Positions 8,335-15,509 of a stretch of DNA of 64,000 bases are shown one piece after another. The translations under genes were made by a program, and so were the position numbers. The notes beneath the pieces were generated by a model, which was given only the letters and a program-made list of their open reading frames with translations, made no database searches and had not been told where the DNA came from. Within the stretch, counting starts at the first letter, position 1; every line of letters begins with the position of its first letter. The DNA comes from Ga0077548 sp035440445 (lineage in GTDB: Bacteria; Pseudomonadota; Alphaproteobacteria; Rhizobiales; Xanthobacteraceae): positions 1 through 64,000 of the forward strand of contig DAORMJ010000014.1 in the NCBI GenBank assembly GCA_035440445.1, written 5' to 3'.

Positions 8335-8365
8335 CGTCATGGCCGGGACAAGCCCGGCCATGACG
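8335..8365. repeat. Perfect inverted repeat (REP-like), possible pheT terminator
   Basis: The arms CGTCATGGCCGGG (8335-8347) and CCCGGCCATGACG (8353-8365) are perfect complements around a 5-base loop. It sits between the convergent Dph6-like and pheT genes, 7 bases from the pheT stop. Palindromes of this type (GTCATGGCCGGG) occur as dispersed intergenic repeats in Nitrobacteraceae and relatives, so it may be a mobile-type repeat that also stops transcription. There is no clear U-run on either strand. Confidence 0.7.
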
Positions 8366-8371
8366 AAAGAG

Positions 8372-10768
8372 CTAAGCGCGCAGCGCGGCACCCGTCTTCT
8401 TGCCGACCTCGTCCACGATCTTCTTTGCAACAGCGTCGGTGAGCGTCTTCTCGCGCGGCTGCAGCGTCACGGCGATGGCAAGCGACTTCTTGCCGTCCGG
8501 CACACCCTTGCCTTCATAGAGATCGAAGACCTCGATCTTCTGAATCAGCGTCTTGTCGGCGGCTTGTGCTGCGCGAATGATTTCGGCGGCCGTCACCGCG
8601 CGGTCGACCAGGAAGGCAAAGTCGCGTGTCACCGGCTGGAACGGTGAGAGTTCGAGTTTCGGCTTCACCCGGGTCGGCTTTGCCTTTTGCTCAGGCAGGC
8701 GATCGAGGAAGATTTCCGCGACCGCAACCGGGCCTTCGATGTCGAGGGCGTCCAGCGTGAGCGGATGCAGTTCGCCGAAATAGCCGAGCACGAGTTTCGG
8801 TCCGAGCTGGATCGTGCCGGAGCGGCCCGGATGCAGGTAGCCGGGGCCGCCCGCCACGATCTGCACTTTGTCGGTCGGCGCGCCGCAGGCCGCGAGCACG
8901 GCAAGCGCGTCGCTCTTCGCATCATAAACATCGGCTTTGTTCGCCGACCCCGACCAGTGACGGCCCTGGCCGGAAACCTTGGCCGCGCCACGGCGCAGGC
9001 TTGTGGCCGCGATCAACTGGTCTTCGGGTTTGTCGCCGAGAAAAATCTGTCCGACCTCGAACAGCGCCACATCGTCGTAACCGCGATCGGCGTTCTTCTG
9101 TCCGGCCAGCGCAAGCCCGGGAATGAGGCTCGGCCGCATGTCGGAAAGGTCCGACGCAATCGGATTCGAGAGCGCGAGGGTGGCAGCGCCACCGCCAAAG
9201 CGGGTCGCGTGTTCTTTCGATATGAACGACCACGTTACGCCTTCGAGGGAGCCGCGCGCAGCAAGTGCGCGCTTGGCCTGGCGCGTGCGTTTTTGCAGCG
9301 TCGTCAGAACGGGCTTGCGCGCGTTATCGTCGCGCGCGAACGGCGTCATCGGCACGCGGTCGAGACCGGCAATGCGCACGACCTCTTCCACCAGATCGGC
9401 CTTGCCTTCGATGTCGCCGCGCCAGCTCGGTGGCGAAACCTTCAGGCTGTCGCCGCCGCCCGCCGTGGCAAAACCGAGATTGGCAAGGATGCGCTTGATC
9501 TCGTCTGCCTTGATTTCGATGCCGGTGAGGCGCTTCGGCTCGCCGAGCGGGAAATCGATCACGCGGCTCGTGTCCGGCACTTCGCCCGCGATGAAGTTCT
9601 CGGAGGGCTCACCGCCGCACAATTCGAGAATGAGTTGCGTTGCAAGCTCGAGCCCCGGCACCATGAAGGCCGGATCGACGCCGCGCTCGAAGCGGAAGCG
9701 CGCATCCGAAAGCAGGCCGAGCTTGCGGCCGGTCTGCGCAATGTTCAGCGGATTCCACAGTGCGGCTTCGACGACGACATCCGTCGTGGATTCCGAAACG
9801 CCGCTTTCCTCGCCGCCCATGACGCCTGCGAGGGATTCCACGGCAACATCGTCGGAAATCGCGCAGATGGATTCGTCGAGCGGATACGTCTTGCCGTCGA
9901 GCGCGAGAATCGTCTCGCCCTGCTTCGCGCGGCGCACGACGAGATTGCCCTTCACCTTCGCGGCATCGAAGACGTGCAGCGGGCGCGAGCGGTCATGCGT
10001 GAGCAGGTTCGTGATATCGACCAGCGCGTTGATCGGACGAAGCCCGATCGCGCGGAGCCGCTTCTGCAGCCATTCCGGCGACGGCCCGTTCTTCACGCCG
10101 CGGATCACGCGAATGCCGAATGCCGGGCAAAGTTCGGGGGCTTCGATCGTGACCTTGATCGGGCAGGGAAACTTGCCCGCAACCGGCTTCGGCGGCTTGG
10201 CATTGAAGGTGCCGAGACCGACGGCCGCGAGATCGCGCGCGACACCCTGCACGCCGAGTGCATCGGGACGGTTCGGCGTCACAGCAATGTCGAACACCGG
10301 ATCGTTCAAGCCCAGCACTTCCGCGAAAGGTTTGCCGAGCGGCGCATCCGAAGGCATTTCGATGATGCCGGCGTGTTCGTCGGACAAACCCATCTCGCGT
10401 TCGGAGACGAGCATGCCGCGCGATTCCACGCCGCGGATCGCGCCAACTTTCAAGACGTCGCCGCTTGCCGGGATCGTGGTGCCGGGCTTCGCGAAAACGG
10501 CCTTGATGCCCGCGCGCGCATTCGGTGCGCCGCAGACGACTTGGATCGGATTGCCGTCGCCGGTATCGACCATGCAGACGCGGAGCTTGTCCGCGTTCGG
10601 ATGCTTCTCGGCGGAGATCACATTCGCGACGACGAAGGGAGCGAGCGTCGCGGATTTATCCTCGACGCTTTCGACTTCGAGACCGACTTCGTTGAGCTTC
10701 GCGGCGATCTCCGCGACCGTCGCATCGGTCGAGAGATAATCCTTCAGCCAGGAGAGGGTGAATTTCAC
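8372..10768 (-). CDS. pheT: Phenylalanyl-tRNA synthetase beta subunit
   Basis: PheT pairs with PheS in the alpha2-beta2 enzyme that charges tRNA-Phe. The 798-residue product begins KFTLSWLKDYL and contains, in order, the tRNA-binding domain (VVCGAPNARAG), the B3/B4 editing domain (SRPLHVFDAAKVKG), the B5 domain and the C-terminal ferredoxin-fold anticodon-binding domain (LSPFQPVTRDFAFLVD). It starts with GTG at 10768, which overlaps the pheS stop in the tetranucleotide GTGA, so translation is coupled; the longer upstream reading is pheS antisense-frame sequence. Confidence 0.97.
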   Translation of the reverse strand: MKFTLSWLKDYLSTDATVAEIAAKLNEVGLEVESVEDKSATLAPFVVANVISAEKHPNADKLRVCMVDTGDGNPIQVVCGAPNARAGIKAVFAKPGTTIPASGDVLKVGAIRGVESRGMLVSEREMGLSDEHAGIIEMPSDAPLGKPFAEVLGLNDPVFDIAVTPNRPDALGVQGVARDLAAVGLGTFNAKPPKPVAGKFPCPIKVTIEAPELCPAFGIRVIRGVKNGPSPEWLQKRLRAIGLRPINALVDITNLLTHDRSRPLHVFDAAKVKGNLVVRRAKQGETILALDGKTYPLDESICAISDDVAVESLAGVMGGEESGVSESTTDVVVEAALWNPLNIAQTGRKLGLLSDARFRFERGVDPAFMVPGLELATQLILELCGGEPSENFIAGEVPDTSRVIDFPLGEPKRLTGIEIKADEIKRILANLGFATAGGGDSLKVSPPSWRGDIEGKADLVEEVVRIAGLDRVPMTPFARDDNARKPVLTTLQKRTRQAKRALAARGSLEGVTWSFISKEHATRFGGGAATLALSNPIASDLSDMRPSLIPGLALAGQKNADRGYDDVALFEVGQIFLGDKPEDQLIAATSLRRGAAKVSGQGRHWSGSANKADVYDAKSDALAVLAACGAPTDKVQIVAGGPGYLHPGRSGTIQLGPKLVLGYFGELHPLTLDALDIEGPVAVAEIFLDRLPEQKAKPTRVKPKLELSPFQPVTRDFAFLVDRAVTAAEIIRAAQAADKTLIQKIEVFDLYEGKGVPDGKKSLAIAVTLQPREKTLTDAVAKKIVDEVGKKTGAALRA

Positions 10769-11847
10769 GTGCTCAATCCTCCCGCAAGCGTCGGGAAGTC
10801 GAGCGGACGGAAGCCGTAGTGTTCGATCCAGCGCACATCCGCTTCGAAGAACGGGCGCAAATCCGGCATGCCGTATTTCAGCATGGCGATGCGGTCGATC
10901 CCCATGCCCCAAGCGAAGCCCTGATATTCGTCGGGATCGAGCCCGCAATTGCGCAGTACGTTCGGATGCACCATGCCGCAGCCGAGAATCTCCAGCCAGT
11001 CGTTGCCTTGGCCGAACTTGATGTCGCCGCCGGAACGGTCGCACTGGATGTCGACTTCCATCGACGGTTCGGTGAAGGGGAAGAACGACGGGCGAAAGCG
11101 CATCTTCACGTCATCGACTTCGAAGAAGGCTTTGCAGAACTCCGCGAGAATCCATTTCAGGTGGCCGAGGTTCGACTTCTTGTCGATCACGAGGCCTTCG
11201 ACCTGATGGAACATCGGCGTGTGGGTCTGGTCCGAGTCGGAGCGATAGGTGCGGCCCGGAATGATGATCTTGATCGGCGGCTTCTGTTTCAGCATCGACC
11301 GGATCTGCACCGGCGAGGTATGCGTGCGCAGGAGCTTGCGCTCGCCTTTCCCGTCGGGCGGAAAGAAGAACGTGTCGTGCATTTCCCGCGCCGGGTGGCC
11401 GACCGGGAAGTTCAGCGCCGTGAAATTATAGAAATCGGTTTCGATATCCGGGCCTTCGGCGACGGAGAAACCCATGTCGGCGAAGATCGCGGTGAGTTCG
11501 TCGATCACCTGGCTGATCGGATGGATGCGGCCCTGTTCGGCGGGGGCCGCGCGGACGGGCAGCGTCACGTCCACGGTATCGGCGGCGAGCTTCGCGGCGA
11601 TCGCCTTTTCTTTCAGCGCGGACTTCTTCTCGTCGAGCGCGGCCGTGATGCGGTCGCGCAGCGCGTTGATCTTCGCGCCCTCAGTCTTGCGCTCGTCGGG
11701 CGACAGCGCGCCAAGGCCTTTCAGGAGTTCGGAGACGGAGCCCTTCTTGCCAAGGGCCGAGACGCGAACGGCTTCGAGCGCGGCTTCGTCAGCCGCGCCC
11801 GCGACCTGCGCGAGCAGTTCGCTTTCCAGTTTCGAAAGGTCGGCCAT
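10765..11847 (-). CDS. pheS: Phenylalanyl-tRNA synthetase alpha subunit
   Basis: This 360-residue catalytic subunit has the N-terminal coiled-coil arm (residues ~1-90) and the class II core. Motif 2 (TYRSDSDQTHTPMFHQVEGLVID) and motif 3 (GFAWGMGIDRIAMLKYG) are clear. It forms Phe-AMP and charges tRNA-Phe together with PheT. It sits 8 bases after rplT on the same strand, giving the operon rpmI-rplT-pheS-pheT. No attenuator is expected inside the operon; control should come from the rpmI leader. Confidence 0.98.
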   Translation of the reverse strand: MADLSKLESELLAQVAGAADEAALEAVRVSALGKKGSVSELLKGLGALSPDERKTEGAKINALRDRITAALDEKKSALKEKAIAAKLAADTVDVTLPVRAAPAEQGRIHPISQVIDELTAIFADMGFSVAEGPDIETDFYNFTALNFPVGHPAREMHDTFFFPPDGKGERKLLRTHTSPVQIRSMLKQKPPIKIIIPGRTYRSDSDQTHTPMFHQVEGLVIDKKSNLGHLKWILAEFCKAFFEVDDVKMRFRPSFFPFTEPSMEVDIQCDRSGGDIKFGQGNDWLEILGCGMVHPNVLRNCGLDPDEYQGFAWGMGIDRIAMLKYGMPDLRPFFEADVRWIEHYGFRPLDFPTLAGGLST

Positions 11848-11855
11848 GGCAGCGC

Positions 11856-12212
11856 TCAGCCGAGCGCGGCGCGTGCCTGTGCGCAGAGCGCCTTGAACGC
11901 CACCGGCTCGTGGACGGCGAGGTCGGCGAGCACCTTGCGATCGATCTCGACGCCGGCCTTGTTGAGGCCGTTGATGAAGCGGCCATAGACGAGGCCTTCT
12001 TCGCGCACCGCGGCGTTGATCCGCTGAATCCAGAGCGCGCGATATGTGCGCTTCTTGTTCTTGCGGTCGCGGTAGGCGTACTGCATCGAACGATCGACGG
12101 CGGCCTTGGCGGCGCGGATCGTGTTCTTGCGGCGGCCACGGAAGCCCTTGGCGGCCTTGTAGGTTTTCTTGTGCTTGGCGTGTGAGGTTACGCCGCGTTT
12201 AACGCGAGCCAT
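11856..12212 (-). CDS. rplT: Ribosomal protein L20
   Basis: A 118-residue basic protein of the 50S subunit, starting ARVKRGVTSHAKHKKTYKAAKG, which is the near-invariant L20 N-terminus that threads through 23S rRNA. L20 is needed early in 50S assembly and in enterobacteria and firmicutes also represses its own operon by binding the rpmI leader. It lies 47 bases after rpmI. A structured leader is visible upstream of rpmI here (see that entry), which makes similar autoregulation plausible. Confidence 0.98.
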   Translation of the reverse strand: MARVKRGVTSHAKHKKTYKAAKGFRGRRKNTIRAAKAAVDRSMQYAYRDRKNKKRTYRALWIQRINAAVREEGLVYGRFINGLNKAGVEIDRKVLADLAVHEPVAFKALCAQARAALG

Positions 12213-12259
12213 GATGAAACTCCTTCGAAGTCAGAAACTGGAAAACTGCGAACGCGGGC

Positions 12260-12460
12260 TTACGCGTAAGGCAGAAAGATCTTGCGGACGCGCTCGGCGT
12301 CGGACTCCGAAATCACGCGCGTGCCGCGCAGCTTCCGGATCTGGGCATTGGTCCGCTTGATCATGCCGTGGCGTTTTCCAGCCTGGGCGGAGATCACCTT
12401 GCCGGTCGCAGAAACCTTGAAGCGTTTCTTGGCGCCGGACTTCGTCTTCAGCTTGGGCAT
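12260..12460 (-). CDS. rpmI: Ribosomal protein L35
   Basis: L35 is a small basic 50S protein; the product is 66 residues beginning MPKLKTKSGAKKRFKVS and containing HGMIKRTNAQIRKLRGT, as in the family. The ATG at 12460 is preceded by GGAGAG. The longer in-frame reading from 12493 would run through the leader hairpin and is rejected. In most relatives infC lies directly upstream; here about 2.4 kb with a DUF3800 gene and a methyltransferase gene intervenes, so rpmI must have its own promoter. Confidence 0.97.
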   Translation of the reverse strand: MPKLKTKSGAKKRFKVSATGKVISAQAGKRHGMIKRTNAQIRKLRGTRVISESDAERVRKIFLPYA

Positions 12461-12472
12461 TTTGCTCTCCAT

Positions 12473-12653
12473 GGACTTAGAGACGCGGGGCAAGCCCCGG
12501 CTAAGTCACTGATATTGCTCGGAATTGAGCGCTCGTTAGCCGCCACGGCAGCCCTGGTGAATGGCCGGTCGGCTAGGAAGGCCGTTTCGATAGACGAGAC
12601 GGCGATTTGTTTCAAGGGACTGGGTGCTATCGAAGGCCGATTCGGCTAAGTCC
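12473..12653 (-). promoter_or_regulatory. rpmI-rplT leader with two alternative pairings (candidate L20 autoregulatory leader)
   Basis: In the minus-strand RNA, CUAAGUCC (12480-12473) lies just before the rpmI Shine-Dalgarno. It can pair locally with GACUUAG (12507-12501), closing a hairpin capped by GGGG-CUUG-CCCC, or perfectly over 8 bp with a distant GGACUUAG (12653-12646) about 165 nt upstream. The two pairings exclude each other. In E. coli L20 represses by binding a leader in which a distant segment pairs near the rpmI start, so this looks like an analogous switch. The structure is seen; the L20 link is inference. Confidence 0.5.
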
Positions 12654-12678
12654 TTGAAGTGATTCGGGTATTAAGCTA

Positions 12679-12707
12679 TTGAAATTACTAATAGATTCGA
12701 TTATATT
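12679..12707. promoter_or_regulatory. Strong sigma-70-type promoter for the candidate small RNA, overlapping a reverse -10
   Basis: On the plus strand TTGAAA (12679-12684) is followed by exactly 17 bases and TATATT (12702-12707), one of the best promoter matches in the window. It points at the hairpin-terminated unit starting near 12714. The same bases read on the minus strand give TATAAT (12705-12700), without a good -35, directed towards the rpmI leader. So the site may fire in both directions, driving the small RNA and the ribosomal operon. Confidence 0.55.
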
Positions 12708-12713
12708 CCTTTC

Positions 12714-12793
12714 GGAAATCTGAACTTGGGCTCAACCCAATAGTAGGATTTCCCCGGCGGGTAACTTTCCAAAGTTGCCCGCCCTTCATTTTT
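12714..12793 (+). ncRNA. Candidate small non-coding RNA, about 80 nt
   Basis: A compact transcription unit between rpmI and the DUF3800 gene. Downstream of the promoter at 12679-12707, the predicted RNA begins GGAAAUC (12714-12720), which pairs with GAUUUCC (12747-12753); inside, UUGGG (12726-12730) pairs with CCCAA (12736-12740). A second hairpin, GGCGGGUAACUUU (12756-12768) with AAAGUUGCCCGCC (12771-12783), is followed by CUUCAUUUUUU, an intrinsic terminator on this strand only. There is no start codon in it. The U-run overlaps the stop codon of the convergent DUF3800 gene. I do not recognise the family; it may control DUF3800 or targets elsewhere. Confidence 0.55.
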
Positions 12794-13551
12794 TAGAGCC
12801 GAACAATTCCTAGTGGATCCGACCTGCTCGCTTGCCGGTTCAGCACAGGCAGAAGGCGCTCAAAGTATTTTTGAGCTCGTTGCCGTCGAATGTACGAGTT
12901 TGACGCATTATACTGATATAGGAAGTAAGCGGAAACATCGCACATTTGGATCGGTAACGATTCTTCGGAATCCTTACTGTGCGCGTCCTCAATAATTTTT
13001 CTGATCGGAATATTGCGCGCACCGCCGCCGAAACGCGGGTCGTGTGGAACAAAGTTGAAAACGGACATTCGCCTGACGAGACGTGTCAGTTTCTTTCCGC
13101 CAACTGCGTCGGTAAAAACCATTCCAAAGTCGTTGCGAAATCTTCCGGGAAAATTTCCGTACCCAAGTGTATTTTCAAATCTCTGAAACAACGTAGTCCA
13201 AGCTGACTGAAAGACGTCGTATTCAGCAGGCTTTCCGTGCTTATCGACGATAACGTTTGTTATCGAGATGAAATTCATCTTCGCAAGTTCGTCGAGCGTA
13301 TTACGAAGAATTGCCAGACGGATGTGCCGGTCAAGGTTGACCGGCTTGCTATTTATAAACTCAGCCGCATGAATCTCACTACGGAGCGGTAGTCCGTAGA
13401 CGTTGTTTAAGGTTCTTCGGAAAGAAATTAAGCTATTTATGAAATCGCGCCATCGGGACTCGTGTACGACGAGTCCCGAGAGACAAAAGTATCGAGTCGG
13501 GGAGTGGACGAGGCCAGTATCACCACTCTCGTCAACGTACATGAGGTACAT
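12793..13551 (-). CDS. DUF3800 domain protein, likely horizontally acquired
   Basis: A 252-residue protein of the DUF3800 family, recognised by the opening YVDESGDTG, the RSEIHAAEF segment and the C-terminal DAHSKDSEESLPIQMCDVSAYFLYQY. The conserved acidic residues give an RNase H-like appearance, and members turn up in phage, plasmid and defence-island settings, but no activity is established. Base composition is clearly more AT-rich than all neighbours and codon choice differs (many AAA, ATT, TTT), which indicates recent transfer. No recombinase or direct-repeat ends are visible. No convincing ribosome binding site precedes the ATG at 13551. Confidence 0.8.
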   Translation of the reverse strand: MYLMYVDESGDTGLVHSPTRYFCLSGLVVHESRWRDFINSLISFRRTLNNVYGLPLRSEIHAAEFINSKPVNLDRHIRLAILRNTLDELAKMNFISITNVIVDKHGKPAEYDVFQSAWTTLFQRFENTLGYGNFPGRFRNDFGMVFTDAVGGKKLTRLVRRMSVFNFVPHDPRFGGGARNIPIRKIIEDAHSKDSEESLPIQMCDVSAYFLYQYNASNSYIRRQRAQKYFERLLPVLNRQASRSDPLGIVRL

Positions 13552-13837
13552 TCGGCAACAGCGCTCACAAATAATTTTTGAAAGAATCTCTTTCTCTTAG
13601 AATAGGTAATTTGGTTCTAAGTGCGCGGCAACTGGAGGTAACGGGTTGAGGCGCAAGTATGTTTCGACTGCGCAACGTATGCTATTTCCCGCACTAACCG
13701 CGGCAAATCCCCGCAAAGGCCCGATCCGTGGTTGTACCGATGGGACCGCTTTCCTAAATTCCGTCCCGGGCAGGGCACTTGTCCATTTCCTGAAACTCGG
13801 AGGTCCGTACGGTCCGCAAACCGGAGGCTACAGCCTT

Positions 13838-14827
13838 ATGAACTCGCATTCTGCGACGCTCGCTTTCGCTGCCATCAACGACGGCAAGGCGAATTTCGAC
13901 GACATCTACATCGCAAGCGACCCGCGCCGCTATTTCAGCGTGCTGGGGCAGCTCGACTACATCATCCCCCACCTCGCGCAGCCGGTTTTCGACCAGCTGA
14001 TTCAAGCCAGAGCCGAACAGCAGGACGAGCCCGTCACCGTGCTCGATCTTGGCTGCTCCTATGGCGTGAACGGGGCGCTCGCCAAATATGCCGTGAGCTT
14101 CGACGCGATCCGCGAGCGCTATACCTCGCCGCATCTGCAAAGCCTGAACCGCGAACAGCTCATCGACCACGATCGCGCGTTCTATCGCGCCTGGCCGGAA
14201 AATCCGGGCGTGCGCGTCACCGGCCTCGACGTTTCCAAAAATGCCGTGGCCTATGCGCAGGAAAGCGGCGCGATCGATCTCGGCTATGCGCTCGATCTCG
14301 AACAGCGAGACCCCACGCCCGAGCAGGCGGCCGAGCTTGCGAAAGCCGACATCATCATCTCGACCGGCTGCGTAGGCTACGTGACGAGCAAGACCTTCGA
14401 TCGTCTGGCGAAGATCGCGCGCAAGGGCCGCCCCGCGTGGGTGGCTTCGTTCGTGCTGCGGATGTTTCCCTATCGGGCGATTGCGCAGACGCTCGAAGAG
14501 CAGGGGCTCGTCACCGAGCGTTTCGAAGCGGCGACGTTCGTACAGCGGCGCTTCGCAACCCTCGAGGAAATGGACGGCACCGTGCGCGCGGTGGAATCCA
14601 TGGGTCTCGACCCTTATGGCCGGGAAGCCGACGGCTTCTTCCACGCCGACCTCTTCGTGTCGCGGCCGCAGGCCGAAATCGACCGTGCGCCACTGCGAGA
14701 CATGGTGTCGGTGGTCTCGGGCGCGAATAAGCCCTGGCCCATCGGCGCGAATGTGCTGAGCGGCATGTCGAAACCCGCACGGCGGATCGTGCGCGCGCGC
14801 GAGTTACGCGCCGCATCAGCGAACTAA
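13838..14827 (+). CDS. Class I SAM-dependent methyltransferase
   Basis: A 329-residue protein with the SAM motif VTVLDLGCSYGVNGALAKYA (about residues 65-84), the acidic second strand VTGLDVSKNAVAYAQ and motif IV-like DIIISTGCVGYV. The substrate is unknown. I chose ATG 13838, preceded by CCGGAGG, because the family usually begins close to this point. An in-frame TTG at 13646 has an even better ribosome site (GGAGG, 7-base spacing) and would add 64 residues (MRRKYVSTAQRMLF...), so a longer form or a small leader peptide is possible. It is convergent with infC. Confidence 0.75.
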   Translation: MNSHSATLAFAAINDGKANFDDIYIASDPRRYFSVLGQLDYIIPHLAQPVFDQLIQARAEQQDEPVTVLDLGCSYGVNGALAKYAVSFDAIRERYTSPHLQSLNREQLIDHDRAFYRAWPENPGVRVTGLDVSKNAVAYAQESGAIDLGYALDLEQRDPTPEQAAELAKADIIISTGCVGYVTSKTFDRLAKIARKGRPAWVASFVLRMFPYRAIAQTLEEQGLVTERFEAATFVQRRFATLEEMDGTVRAVESMGLDPYGREADGFFHADLFVSRPQAEIDRAPLRDMVSVVSGANKPWPIGANVLSGMSKPARRIVRARELRAASAN

Positions 14828-14845
14828 AGAGAGAGAAAGAGAGAC

Positions 14846-14869
14846 GGCGCCGCGATTTATCGCGGCGCC
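14846..14869 (-). terminator. Probable infC terminator
   Basis: The arms GGCGCCGCGAT (14846-14856) and ATCGCGGCGCC (14859-14869) are perfect complements, overlapping the infC stop codon. In the infC direction the stem is followed by GTCTCTCTTTCTCTC, pyrimidine-rich though not a pure U-run. It may also stop the convergent methyltransferase transcript. Confidence 0.5.
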
Positions 14870-15396
14870 AGAATCATCACGATCTGGCGGCCTTCCGGCA
14901 TCGGCTCCATCTCGACCTTGGCGATGGCGGACGTGTCTTCCTTCAGCTTCTGCAGAAGCTTGTAGCCGATATCCTGGTGCGCCATTTCGCGGCCGCGGAA
15001 GCGGAGCGTGACTTTCACCTTGTCGCCTTCCTCGAAGAAGCGCTGAATCGAGCGCATCTTCACGTCGTAGTCGTGTTTGTCGATGCCGGGGCGCAGCTTG
15101 ATTTCCTTGACCTCGACGGTCTTCTGCTTCTTGCGCGCTTCGGCAGCTTTCTTCTGAGCCTGAAACTTGAACTTGCCGTGATCCAGAATCTTGCAGACGG
15201 GCGGATTATTGTTCGGCGAGATCTCGACGAGGTCGAGACCGGCTTCGCGCGCCATCTGGAGTGCTTCGTGGGTCGGAACGGTCCCGCGGTTCTCGCCTTC
15301 GGCATCGATCAGCTGAACTTCGCGGACGCGGATTTCTTCGTTGGTGCGCGGACCGTCTTTTTGCACGGGCGCCGCGGCTCTCATAGGACGACGAAT
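14857..15396 (-). CDS. infC: Translation initiation factor IF-3, AUU start
   Basis: IF-3 binds the 30S subunit and checks the start codon. The product has the N-terminal domain (NNPPVCKILDHGKFKFQAQKK) and the C-terminal domain (LRPGIDKHDYDVKMRSIQRFFEEGDKVKVTLRFRGREMAHQ). The first ATG (15384) lies 20 bases from the ribosome site. In frame four codons earlier is ATT (15396), 8 bases after AGGAGA (15410-15405), giving the alphaproteobacterial N-terminus (M)RRPMRAAAP and 179 residues. AUU/AUA starts on infC are the known basis of IF-3 autoregulation, so I take ATT as the start. The gene is separated from rpmI by an inserted region. Confidence 0.93.
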   Translation of the reverse strand: MRRPMRAAAPVQKDGPRTNEEIRVREVQLIDAEGENRGTVPTHEALQMAREAGLDLVEISPNNNPPVCKILDHGKFKFQAQKKAAEARKKQKTVEVKEIKLRPGIDKHDYDVKMRSIQRFFEEGDKVKVTLRFRGREMAHQDIGYKLLQKLKEDTSAIAKVEMEPMPEGRQIVMILAPR

Positions 15397-15509
15397 GGGG
15401 GCAGTCTCCTCTAGCAGTTAAAACAAACGCTGTGACGCCGGGACCAGAGCCTTCAAGGGAAGGCCGGAGCGGCGAAGCAGCGGAAACATCGTGAGAAACG
15501 GACGGCGAG

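Noticed and set aside
8687..10819. 710-codon plus-strand open frame
   Set aside because: Antisense of pheT with shadow composition (Arg/Ala/His-rich) and no family resemblance.
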